NCBI GenBank assembly: GCA_964367085.1
Contig: CAYIWL010000009.1
Location: forward strand, 1-23,594
Direction of reading: 5' to 3'
Source: JACPIN01 sp964367085
GTDB taxonomy: Archaea > Nanobdellota > Nanobdellia > SCGC-AAA011-G17 > ARS1403
DNA length: 23,594 nucleotides
Part shown: positions 7,977 through 14,568 of the stretch, piece by piece
How positions within the stretch are numbered: the first letter of the stretch is position 1
Layout of the letters: every line of letters begins with the position of its first letter
Translations under genes and position numbers: made by a program
The notes under the pieces: model-generated
Seen by the model: the letters and a program-made list of their open reading frames with translations, nothing else
The model's database searches: none
Told to the model about the DNA's origin: nothing

Positions 7977-9124
7977 TAATAAAAAATCCTCAAAAACTTA
8001 ATGAAATAATAGGGCAGGATACAAAAAAAATCTCTGCCTGGGTTGATAGCCCTGTAAAAAAACCTTTATTGATTCATGGACCAACCGGAGTAGGAAAAAC
8101 TTCTTCAGCATATGCACTAGCAAAAGAAAAAAATCTCGAAATTATTGAGCTTAATTCAAGCGATTTGAGAAATAAGGAAAATATTAAAAAAATAATAGGA
8201 ATAGCTTCGCAGCAGCAGAGCCTTTTCGGAAAGAAAAAATTAATTCTTATTGACGAGGTAGATGGAATTTCAGGAAGATCTGATTATGGCGGTCTAGCTG
8301 AATTGAGCAGGATAATAGGCGACAGCAAGCATAAAATTATTCTGACTGCGAATGATGTTTCCGATTCCAAGTTCAGCACACTGAGGAAAAAATGCGACCT
8401 TGTTGAATTTAGATACGTGGACTATCTCCAAATTTTTGAACTCCTTAAAAACCTTTGCGAAAAAAATAAAATTAAATTTGAGGAAAAGCAATTGAAAAAT
8501 CTTGCGAGAAAAAACAATGGGGATGTTCGCGCCAGCTTATTGGATCTAGCAGGAAGCATTGTCGACGGGAAAATTAATGCAGATACTTCTGAGAGAGAAT
8601 ATGCGAAAAACATTGAGGAAACCTTAAGACTTGTTTTCAAAAGCAAGGATGCTAATATTTTGATAAATGCCTTTTCTGACTCCGATGAAGATCTCGATGA
8701 AATATTTTTATGGCTTGACGAGAATCTTGACAAAGAATATTCTGGAAAAGATTTAATAAGGGCCTACAACGTTTTGAGCAAAGCTGATGTTTATCGAGGC
8801 AGAATTTTGAGAAGGCAATACTATAGACTTATGGTCTATCAAAGTGAATTGATGAGTGCAGGTATTGCATTGAGCAAGGATGAGAAGAAAAACGGATTTG
8901 TTCAGTATAAAAGACCCTCAAGAATACTCAAAATGTGGATTGCAAAAAACAGGAATTCTAAAAGAAAGTCCATAGCTGAAAAACTTGCAAAAATAACGCA
9001 CAGCTCTTCAAAAAAAGTTTACAAGGATTTTGGAATTTTAGTTAACTTTTTAAAAGACGACAAAATTGTAGATGAATTAGAATTAGATGATGATGAAATT
9101 AAATGGTTAAGGGGGAATGTTTAA
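7973..9124 (+). CDS. rfcL: Replication factor C large subunit (clamp loader), compact form
   Basis: A 383-residue AAA+ protein with Walker A GPTGVGKT (36-43) and Walker B IDEVD (93-97), a TAND sensor-1 region and NNGDVRASLLDL (about 186-197), which is typical of RFC large subunits. Translation is coupled to rfcS through an ATGA overlap. Two departures are visible. The usual N-terminal W-x-x-KYRP box is absent, since the protein begins directly at KNPQKLNEIIGQD. The C-terminus ends in an acidic DDDEIKWLRGNV rather than the Lys-rich tail with PIP box found in many archaeal RfcL proteins. The length is at the short end for the family. Function as the fifth, distinct clamp-loader subunit is otherwise well supported. 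Confidence 0.93.
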   Translation: MIIKNPQKLNEIIGQDTKKISAWVDSPVKKPLLIHGPTGVGKTSSAYALAKEKNLEIIELNSSDLRNKENIKKIIGIASQQQSLFGKKKLILIDEVDGISGRSDYGGLAELSRIIGDSKHKIILTANDVSDSKFSTLRKKCDLVEFRYVDYLQIFELLKNLCEKNKIKFEEKQLKNLARKNNGDVRASLLDLAGSIVDGKINADTSEREYAKNIEETLRLVFKSKDANILINAFSDSDEDLDEIFLWLDENLDKEYSGKDLIRAYNVLSKADVYRGRILRRQYYRLMVYQSELMSAGIALSKDEKKNGFVQYKRPSRILKMWIAKNRNSKRKSIAEKLAKITHSSSKKVYKDFGILVNFLKDDKIVDELELDDDEIKWLRGNV

Positions 9125-9414
9125 TGAATATTAGCGGGATACAGGCAAATCAGGGAAAACTAAATGTTGAAGGTGAGATCATTGAAAAAGACGAGCCTAA
9201 GTCTTTTGATAAATTCGGGAAAAAAGGAAAAGTATGCAATGCTGTATTGAAAGATGATTCTGGCGAGATAAAACTTACCTTATGGAACGAGGAAGTGGAC
9301 AGGGTAGAAGTTGGGGATAAGGTTAGGATAATAAACGGCTATTGCGGGGAATATCAGGGAGAAAGGCAATTAAGCGCTGGAAAATTTGGGAAATTAGAAA
9401 AAGTTGAAGAATGA
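9124..9414 (+). CDS. Single OB-fold protein, probable ssDNA-binding protein
   Basis: A 96-residue protein starting at an ATG that overlaps the rfcL stop (TAATG). An in-frame ATG further upstream, at 9103, would lie inside rfcL and is less likely. The sequence GKVCNAVLKDDSGEIKLTLW (35-54), then VGDKVRIING and GERQLSAGKFGKLEKVE, is the five-strand pattern of RPA/SSB-type OB folds, including a tryptophan expected to stack on bases. It resembles short archaeal SSB and RPA-domain proteins. Its place as third gene of the clamp-loader operon supports a role in coating single-stranded DNA at the replication fork or in repair. It lacks the acidic flexible tail of bacterial SSB, ending only in KLEKVEE. 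An RNA-binding role cannot be excluded. Confidence 0.8.
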   Translation: MNISGIQANQGKLNVEGEIIEKDEPKSFDKFGKKGKVCNAVLKDDSGEIKLTLWNEEVDRVEVGDKVRIINGYCGEYQGERQLSAGKFGKLEKVEE

Positions 9415-9416
9415 AT

Positions 9417-10277
9417 TTAAATATTCAGTGCCCTTAATTTTTCTGTTCTTTTACTTGTCGGCGGATGAGTTAAAAATAAATGGATGAAACTCTGACCTCT
9501 TCCCCTGAAAGGATTTACAATGAAAAGATTGTTTGTTGATTCTGTTCCTAATGCTAATGGATTATGCTTTGCTCCTGCCTCTAATTTTTCCAATGCTCTT
9601 GCTAATGGCTCTGATTTCTTAATTAACCTTGCTCCTGTTTCGTCTGCAATATACTCTCTGCTTCTTGAGATTGCTAATTGGATTAACATTGCTGCTATTG
9701 GTGCTAAAATTGCCAAAAATAGCAAGCCAAATATGTTTGTCCCGCCTTCGTTATCGTCTCTAGATGTTCCACTAAATATAGCTGCAAACTGAGCCATATG
9801 TGCAAGATAAGTAATAACTGATGCTATCGTAGCTGCTATTGTCGAGATTAACATATCCCGGTTTTTTATGTGCGCCACTTCATGGGCTAAAACACCCTTC
9901 AGCTCTTCTTTAGAAAGCAACTTTAAGATCCCTTGTGTTACTGCCACAACAGACTTTTTATAATTCGGGCCAGTTGCAAATGCATTTGGAGCTTCCGTCG
10001 GGACAATGTAAATTTTTGGCTTCGGAATATTTGCTTCTTTGCAGATATCTTCAATCATTTCATGTAATTCTGGGTTTTCATTTTTTGAAACTTCTTTTGC
10101 TCTGTACATTAAAAGTATTAATTTGTGTGAAAAAAAATAACTCCCAATATTAATCAATATAGCAAATACCAAGGCTACTGCTAATCCTTGTGCCCCTCCG
10201 ATAAGCCTCCCTATTAATAACAAAAGCCCGGATAGGATTCCAAGGAATAAAACTGTCTTTATCTGATTCTTTATCAT
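9417..10277 (-). CDS. htpX: HtpX-like membrane zinc metalloprotease (M48)
   Basis: A 286-residue M48B protease that degrades damaged or misfolded membrane proteins. Two N-terminal membrane helices (about 7-25 and 28-50) precede the catalytic domain. The zinc site HEVAH is at 132-136 within VLAHEVAHIKNRD, and the third ligand is E208 in SRSREYIADETG. Two more helices lie between them (about 142-168 and 182-203). The conserved LFIVNP and THPPTSKRTEKL blocks are present near the C-terminus. The length is normal. The stop lies 2 bp from the convergent OB-fold gene. A TATA box centred 27 nt upstream supports the ATG at 10277. Confidence 0.95.
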   Translation of the reverse strand: MIKNQIKTVLFLGILSGLLLLIGRLIGGAQGLAVALVFAILINIGSYFFSHKLILLMYRAKEVSKNENPELHEMIEDICKEANIPKPKIYIVPTEAPNAFATGPNYKKSVVAVTQGILKLLSKEELKGVLAHEVAHIKNRDMLISTIAATIASVITYLAHMAQFAAIFSGTSRDDNEGGTNIFGLLFLAILAPIAAMLIQLAISRSREYIADETGARLIKKSEPLARALEKLEAGAKHNPLALGTESTNNLFIVNPFRGRGQSFIHLFLTHPPTSKRTEKLRALNI

Positions 10278-10300
10278 GATGCATGTTGTGGAAAATAAGG

Positions 10301-10309
10301 TTTAAAAAG
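10301..10309 (-). promoter_or_regulatory. TATA box for htpX
   Basis: On the minus strand CTTTTTAAA, centred about 27 nt upstream of the htpX ATG at 10277. Confidence 0.55.
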
Positions 10310-10320
10310 ATAGCGATAGA

Positions 10321-10357
10321 TTTAAATAAAAGGTTTTACTTCTATAAATAAAGGTGA
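10321..10357 (+). promoter_or_regulatory. TATA box and Shine-Dalgarno site for the membrane protein/HerA-like pair
   Basis: TTTAAATA at 10321-10328 lies 41 nt before the TTG start at 10365. This predicts a short leader that carries AAAGGTGATT (about 10351-10360), a good match to the anti-Shine-Dalgarno end of 16S rRNA. The strong site supports the non-ATG start. Confidence 0.55.
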
Positions 10358-10364
10358 TTAATAA

Positions 10365-10727
10365 TTGAGCACTGAAACAACTGTTACTGCAATTTTGAGC
10401 ATTGTATTTTCTATTGTAGCTGCTTATATTGTAATCATATTTATCCTGCCAATGGTTAGGATGCTTGTAAAGGAAATTTTCGAGAACAGCCCCGCAATCA
10501 ACGGATTTGTATCTTTATTGATAGTCGCTGTTTATATTTTACTGTTCAAAAATATAATTGAGATTTTATCTGCTGTCCCTGCAAAAGAAGGAGCAAAAAG
10601 CATTGGGAGCTATCTCGTTGTGTTTCAGCCAGGTATAGCAATACTTGACAGGCTTATCCCGCTAATCGGATGGATTCTTCTGGGCTCTTTAATTGCATTT
10701 GGCTTAAGAAGGTATCTGAAGAAATAA
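10365..10727 (+). CDS. Small three-helix membrane protein preceding a HerA-like ATPase
   Basis: A 120-residue protein with three membrane segments, about 8-33, 46-66 and 92-114, and a basic C-terminus (RRYLKK). It starts at TTG, supported by a GGTGAT Shine-Dalgarno sequence about 8 nt upstream and by the lack of an earlier ATG. The next gene, a HerA/FtsK-type ATPase, begins 6 nt after its stop, so the two form an operon. This suggests the protein anchors or partners the ATPase at the membrane, which is inference. I do not recognise a named family. Confidence 0.72.
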   Translation: MSTETTVTAILSIVFSIVAAYIVIIFILPMVRMLVKEIFENSPAINGFVSLLIVAVYILLFKNIIEILSAVPAKEGAKSIGSYLVVFQPGIAILDRLIPLIGWILLGSLIAFGLRRYLKK

Positions 10728-10732
10728 TTCTC

Positions 10733-12046
10733 ATGGCTTATGACATTGTTATAGGAAGAGATGAAAAAGATAAAAAGAGCTTTGGAAAAGAAGCAGCTGT
10801 TTTTCTAGGAAGGACTTATGTGCAAATGGGGAGAGTTACCAGCCTTGCAAATAATATCTATCTGGATGTTGCAAGAAATCATGTAATATTAATCTGCGGC
10901 AAAAGAAATTCTGGAAAGTCATACAGTATGGGTGTAATGTGTGAATCCATTTTGGATTTCCCTGAAGAAATAAAAAACAACATGAGTATAATTATCTTCG
11001 ATACTATGGGAATTTTTTGGACGATGAAGTACCAAAATAAAAAAGATGAAGCTTTACTTGAAGAATGGGGTTTGCAAGGAAAAGGTTTCGATATTGATTT
11101 ATTTGTTCCTAAAGGATATTTCCAAGATTATAAAGATGAAGGGATTCCTGCGGATTATGAATTTGCACTACAACCCAAACTGCTGAATGCTGCTGACTGG
11201 TGTGGTGTTTTTGGTCTAGAAGTAAACAGCGATGACGGAGTTTTAATTTCAAGAGTGATAAAAAGACTGAGCGGGGATTATTCAATAAAGGATATACTGA
11301 ATGAGATAGAGGACGATGAAAAATCTGAGCAGAGAATTAAAGATAGAGTACAAGGGCTGTTTATAGCTGCAAATACATGGGGGTTGTTTGATGAGGATGC
11401 TGTCGAGCTTAGCAAGATTGCTGATCGAGGAAGGGTTAATGTTATTGACCTTAGTGCCTATAGTCAAATCTCAGGAGACTGGAACATAAAATCTCTTGTT
11501 GCTGGAATTGTCTGCAATAAATTATTAGCTGATAGGATTATCTATAGAAAAAAAGAGGAAGTTGAGAGCATAGAGAAAGGTTATAGCATTTTTAAAGATG
11601 AAGAGAATAAAAGTAAATTGCCTTTGTTATGGATATTTTTAGACGAAGCACACCAGTTCCTTTCAAAAGAAAAGAAAACGCCAGCTACTGATGCACTAAT
11701 CTCTTTACTGAGAGAAGGAAGGCAACCAGGGATTAGTCTAGTGCTTGCCACTCAACAGCCAGCGAAAGTTCATGACGATGTTTTAACTCAAAGCGATATT
11801 GTGATCTGCCATCGAGTAACTGCAAAGCAAGATGTTGATGCATTAAACGCAATGATGCAAAGCTACATGGAAAAAGGATTAACTGAAGCTATTAATGATC
11901 TGCCGAAGGAAAAAGGTGCTGCAGTTGTTTTAGATGATGTTTCCGAAAGAGTTTATCCGATAAAAGTCCGTCCCAAGCTGAGCTGGCATGGGGGAGACGA
12001 GCCAAGTGCTGTAAAGAAAAAGAAAAGTTTAGAATTAGGATTTTGA
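10733..12046 (+). CDS. HerA/FtsK-superfamily ATPase (DUF87-like)
   Basis: A 437-residue P-loop ATPase. Walker A is GKRNSGKSYS (56-65). An IIIFDTMG strand follows at about 87-94. Walker B is IFLDEAHQFL (about 301-310), followed by LLREGRQPGISLVLATQQP, which carries the arginine and sensor glutamine of the HerA/VirB4/FtsK group. HerA-type enzymes are hexameric motors acting on DNA, usually with NurA in end resection. There is no NurA here and the partner is a small membrane protein, so a membrane-bound translocase or conjugation-like motor is as likely as a repair helicase. The ATG at 10733 is preferred over an in-frame ATG at 10670, which lies inside the preceding gene. The gene ends just before the convergent gene at 12053. 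Confidence 0.85.
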   Translation: MAYDIVIGRDEKDKKSFGKEAAVFLGRTYVQMGRVTSLANNIYLDVARNHVILICGKRNSGKSYSMGVMCESILDFPEEIKNNMSIIIFDTMGIFWTMKYQNKKDEALLEEWGLQGKGFDIDLFVPKGYFQDYKDEGIPADYEFALQPKLLNAADWCGVFGLEVNSDDGVLISRVIKRLSGDYSIKDILNEIEDDEKSEQRIKDRVQGLFIAANTWGLFDEDAVELSKIADRGRVNVIDLSAYSQISGDWNIKSLVAGIVCNKLLADRIIYRKKEEVESIEKGYSIFKDEENKSKLPLLWIFLDEAHQFLSKEKKTPATDALISLLREGRQPGISLVLATQQPAKVHDDVLTQSDIVICHRVTAKQDVDALNAMMQSYMEKGLTEAINDLPKEKGAAVVLDDVSERVYPIKVRPKLSWHGGDEPSAVKKKKSLELGF

Positions 12047-12052
12047 TTCTAG

Positions 12053-12925
12053 TCAATTTTCAAAGCGTGCGCCTTTGGCGCAGAATTGTACCCCGAGCGA
12101 GGCAAACGAGAACTGAGGATTCCAATCGCAAACCAGGTAAGCCCTGTCGGAATCCGCCCCGAACCTCGCGACAGCCCCACCTCCCGGCATCCAGTAATAT
12201 AAACTTCCTCCAGTCACTTTTTTATTTGGATTTCCCTGATTTACCGGATTCTTAATCCAAGAATCCATATTTATGCCTGGAATCCTATCTTCCATCAAAG
12301 TACCTTCATCTAATCCCTCATCTACAATATTTCTCATCACATAAAAAGAGACATACACTCCATCTTCTCTTTCTTCATATTTATCAGAAACCCATCTCCC
12401 TCTGTAAGGGCTTCTTACTTTAGTTATTTCCTCATCAATAAATCTTAATCTTTCTGATTTTATTTTTTGACCTTTTGCATCAAAAACATCTTTGTTTTCA
12501 TAAGCCCCTTCCCTTACCATTCTCAGAAAGTCTGCAAATAATCTTAGGTTTAGAGGATAATAGCCAGCGCCTATTACTAAATCATTTGCCTGTTGGTGAT
12601 TGATCATTCCTATGTAAGGGATTCCATCACTTGTTTTACTTGTGTCTTTAGGAATAAAATCTAGCTTTGTCGATAAATCTCCAATATGTTCTGTTGCTAA
12701 ATTATACATGCTCACCATCAAGTCAGGATACTCATAATTTCCTCTTTTCGCTGCTTCTAAAAAAACAAAATTCTCTGGATTTAATCTGACTGGAGTTGGT
12801 TTAACCTGGGCATCAATTCTTCTATCTTCAATTTCGTGAATAGAATAATCCAATGGGGAAGCGAGTACCCTCAAAATGTCTAGTGCCTTTTCCGGTTCTT
12901 TTCCTAATCTTATTTCCAAATTCAT
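12053..12925 (-). CDS. Unrecognised protein with a putative DGR-type variable C-terminus
   Basis: A 290-residue protein without a signal peptide or membrane segment, so probably cytoplasmic. The N-terminal 240 residues match nothing I can name; they include GIPYIGMINHQQANDLVIGAGY (about 101-122) and a GRWVSDKYEER block. The C-terminus (about 248-287, with GGGAVARFGADSDRAY, then CDWNP and SLGVQFCAKG) resembles the C-type-lectin/formylglycine-enzyme-like ends of diversity-generating retroelement target proteins. Its DNA is strikingly different from the rest of the gene: about 62% GC over 12065-12184 against an AT-rich surrounding, and very few adenines on the coding strand. A perfect hairpin lies at the end. 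These fit adenine-directed mutagenesis of the 3' end. No reverse transcriptase is in the window. A TATA box about 28 nt upstream supports the ATG at 12925. The ORF is certain; the DGR role is inference. Confidence 0.8.
   Translation of the reverse strand: MNLEIRLGKEPEKALDILRVLASPLDYSIHEIEDRRIDAQVKPTPVRLNPENFVFLEAAKRGNYEYPDLMVSMYNLATEHIGDLSTKLDFIPKDTSKTSDGIPYIGMINHQQANDLVIGAGYYPLNLRLFADFLRMVREGAYENKDVFDAKGQKIKSERLRFIDEEITKVRSPYRGRWVSDKYEEREDGVYVSFYVMRNIVDEGLDEGTLMEDRIPGINMDSWIKNPVNQGNPNKKVTGGSLYYWMPGGGAVARFGADSDRAYLVCDWNPQFSFASLGVQFCAKGARFEN
12065..12184 (-). other. Putative DGR variable region: GC-rich, adenine-poor 3' end
   Basis: By hand count about 74 of 120 bases are G or C, while the rest of the gene is AT-rich. 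In codons 249-281 only about 12 of 99 coding-strand bases are adenine. The codons at the most variable-looking residues (GTC, TTC, GAT, TCC, GAC, GCT, TAC, GTT, GAT, AAT, TTC, TTT, GCC) all end in a pyrimidine, as expected if they derive from AAC/AAT codons in a template repeat mutated at adenines. No template repeat copy was seen in this window. Confidence 0.5.
12068..12082. repeat. Perfect GC-rich hairpin at the end of the variable-like region
   Basis: TGCGCC-TTT-GGCGCA: six-base perfect arms with a three-base loop. It lies in codons 282-286 of the minus-strand gene and 22 bp after the stop of the convergent HerA-like gene. Bordetella phage-type DGRs need a hairpin or cruciform next to the variable region for retrohoming. 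A transcription-termination role for either gene is the alternative. Confidence 0.6.
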
Positions 12926-12948
12926 AATTTAAGATTAGAAAAATACCA

Positions 12949-12957
12949 TTTTTAAAT
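12949..12957 (-). promoter_or_regulatory. TATA box for the putative variable protein gene
   Basis: On the minus strand ATTTAAAAA, centred about 28 nt upstream of the ATG at 12925, predicting a leaderless transcript. Confidence 0.55.
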
Positions 12958-12974
12958 CTTCCTATATGTTATCA

Positions 12975-13586
12975 TTATTTAATAGTTAGATTTTTTGTTT
13001 TTGATTTCACCTTTCTGCTTTTTTTCCTTTTAAGTTTTTTAATATCGTTTTCAATATCGTCTTCAATAACATTGATCTCTTTCTTTATCGGCTTTTCATA
13101 GAAAGGAAAAACTTTTATCAGCCTTGGAAGTCGGAAATATTTTGCAAAGAGCTCTGTTCTGGCTAGTCTTGTTTCCTTCTGCAATTCCGCTATCTCCCTC
13201 AATGCAATTTCCTCTTTTGCAAGCTTCTCTGTCTCAAGGCCAATGTGAAAAAACCTCTGCCCTTCTGTTAACTCCGGACTCAATCTGAATAAAACAAATA
13301 TTTCTTCAAAAAGCCTGAAAAGCAGGAAAAATGGAAAAACAGCAATTACATCAAGCCAATATTTTTTTAAAAAAAGTTTTAACCTTCTGACCCTGTTAAA
13401 TTTAAACGCCAAATCCAATACAAAGAAAAGAATAATAATTGCATCTGCAAAATTAATATACAAATAATATTTTTGGGCGATGTTTTTAAAAAAGAATTCT
13501 ATAACCAGTACAACTCCAAGAAGAACAAGCAAATAGGGAATAACCCGATCAGTAAAATGCTCTAGCTTTTTTAATAACGGATGCAT
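12975..13586 (-). CDS. Voltage-sensor-like membrane protein without a pore
   Basis: A 203-residue protein with three clear membrane segments at about 15-33, 44-63 and 77-100. The pattern DAIIILFFVLDLAFKF, then RVRRLKLFLKKYWLDVIAVFP (about 65-85, with a WLD motif) is reminiscent of the S2-S3 region of voltage-gated ion channels, where an acidic residue in S2 and a WxxxD-like start of S3 are conserved. No K+-selectivity filter or pore helix follows. Instead there is a long charged helical tail (about 105-203), very rich in lysine at the end. It may be a voltage-sensor-only protein or an unrelated membrane anchor. It diverges from the small helical gene at 13636 and appears to share one TATA box with it. 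Confidence 0.7.
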   Translation of the reverse strand: MHPLLKKLEHFTDRVIPYLLVLLGVVLVIEFFFKNIAQKYYLYINFADAIIILFFVLDLAFKFNRVRRLKLFLKKYWLDVIAVFPFFLLFRLFEEIFVLFRLSPELTEGQRFFHIGLETEKLAKEEIALREIAELQKETRLARTELFAKYFRLPRLIKVFPFYEKPIKKEINVIEDDIENDIKKLKRKKSRKVKSKTKNLTIK

Positions 13587-13604
13587 AGCGAGCTTTCAGA
13601 AGGT

Positions 13605-13618
13605 TTTTATATATTTAA
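13605..13618. promoter_or_regulatory. Shared bidirectional TATA box (13586 and 13636 genes)
   Basis: TTTTATATATTTAA, nearly palindromic, centred at about 13611. The two divergent ATGs lie about 25 nt on either side, so one box is placed correctly for leaderless transcription in both directions. No second TATA-like element lies in the 49-bp intergenic space. Confidence 0.6.
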
Positions 13619-13635
13619 GAATTGCCTTTTACAAT

Positions 13636-13893
13636 ATGGTTTCGCTAGATAAAATAGAAGAAAACTTCAAAAGCTTCATCAGTAGGGTTTCAGCAAAAAA
13701 AGGCAAAGTCCTGAATAAGGAAGATTTGCATAGTCTTTCCATACAGATAGAGTTATTGAAAAGTCTCATTGAAGGGAAAGGATTTGTTTCTCAAGTAAAA
13801 AAATTAAACGACATAAAAAAAAGCGTCCTAAGAAATGGAATTATCAAAGACGAAAACATAGAAGGTCTGGAAAAGGTCTTAAATTCGCTTTGA
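13636..13893 (+). CDS. Small helical protein, unknown function
   Basis: An 85-residue, lysine-rich protein predicted to be all-helical, with heptad-like spacing of Leu/Ile (for example LHSLSIQIELLKSLIEG). There is no signal peptide, membrane segment or catalytic motif. A TATA box centred 25 nt upstream of the ATG supports this start and a leaderless transcript. It shares its promoter region with the divergent voltage-sensor-like gene. The following secreted-protein gene has its own TATA box. Possibly a small regulator or adaptor, but nothing in the sequence identifies it. Confidence 0.68.
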   Translation: MVSLDKIEENFKSFISRVSAKKGKVLNKEDLHSLSIQIELLKSLIEGKGFVSQVKKLNDIKKSVLRNGIIKDENIEGLEKVLNSL

Positions 13894-13900
13894 TAGAAAG

Positions 13901-13910
13901 TTTTATAAAT
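13901..13910 (+). promoter_or_regulatory. TATA box for the secreted barrel-like protein
   Basis: TTTTATAAAT, about 42 nt upstream of the ATG at 13948. This predicts a leader of about 15 nt with only a weak ribosome-binding site (AAGTGGT). Confidence 0.5.
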
Positions 13911-13947
13911 TAAGTTTTTTACTTTTAAGTGGTAATATACTAATAAT

Positions 13948-14568
13948 ATGAAAACCAAGATTGCTAAATATGTTGGACTAGCCGGATTAGTTGGATTGCT
14001 AATTTTAAGCCAAAAAGCTAATGCTGAAGAAAAGTTTTCTTTTTCTGGAAGCTTGGCAGGATACAGTCCTTTTGGCGATGTAATTGGACTAAGCGGTATT
14101 CCTTATGGGGTTGAGATTGAAGGAGATTACGGCAATGAAGATATTGGGTTTAGAAGCGGATTCGGATTTTTTAGCAAGAAAGGATATGAAAGAACAGAAA
14201 CAAGAGAGGGTTGGTTTAATTCCCGTAATGGAGAAGTTTTGGAAGGAGAAAGAGAAGGATCCGAATTAGCAAGATTTTATGCTGGATTGAGAGTCGGCAG
14301 GCCTTGGATGTACTTTGGAATCGGAGGCGTTGCTGCAGAAGCAAATAATGTTTTTCAAACCACTGACAAAAAAGGCTCCAGGAGAGAAAATACAACCTTT
14401 GTTGACCGACAGAATTTGCATGGAGTTTATGGAGAATTCTGCATTGGTGGCAAGTTTGGAAAAAGAGAAAATCTATCTGGATTTTTTAAAGCTGGGTACG
14501 ACCATTTCTTTGATGAGAATAAAAGCAGAGGAATAAAATTCGGCGCTGGCGTTACTTTATTGTATTAA
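13948..14568 (+). CDS. Secreted protein resembling an outer-membrane beta-barrel
   Basis: A 206-residue protein with a classical Sec signal peptide: MKTK, a hydrophobic core at about 8-21 and an ANA|EE cleavage site after residue 26. The mature part alternates polar and hydrophobic residues and is rich in Gly and aromatics, with strand-like repeats such as FYAGLRVGRPWMYFGIGG and LSGFFKAGYDHFF. It ends FGAGVTLLY, with the terminal aromatic typical of bacterial OmpA/OmpW-like eight-stranded barrels. An outer membrane is not expected in an archaeon, so the protein may be a soluble or surface beta-protein, or an acquisition from bacteria. Its 3' end overlaps the convergent Trm5-like gene by 17 bp. 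Base composition looks like its neighbours. Signal peptide is well supported; the barrel is inference. Confidence 0.75.
   Translation: MKTKIAKYVGLAGLVGLLILSQKANAEEKFSFSGSLAGYSPFGDVIGLSGIPYGVEIEGDYGNEDIGFRSGFGFFSKKGYERTETREGWFNSRNGEVLEGEREGSELARFYAGLRVGRPWMYFGIGGVAAEANNVFQTTDKKGSRRENTTFVDRQNLHGVYGEFCIGGKFGKRENLSGFFKAGYDHFFDENKSRGIKFGAGVTLLY

Noticed and set aside
9103..9123. Seven-codon N-terminal extension of the OB-fold protein
   Set aside because: It lies within rfcL coding sequence; the TAATG at 9124 gives the usual coupled start.
12043..12255. 70-codon plus-strand reading frame opposite the 3' end of the putative variable protein
   Set aside because: It is Arg/Pro-rich because it reads the GC-rich antisense strand; the minus-strand gene explains the sequence, and there is no promoter for it.
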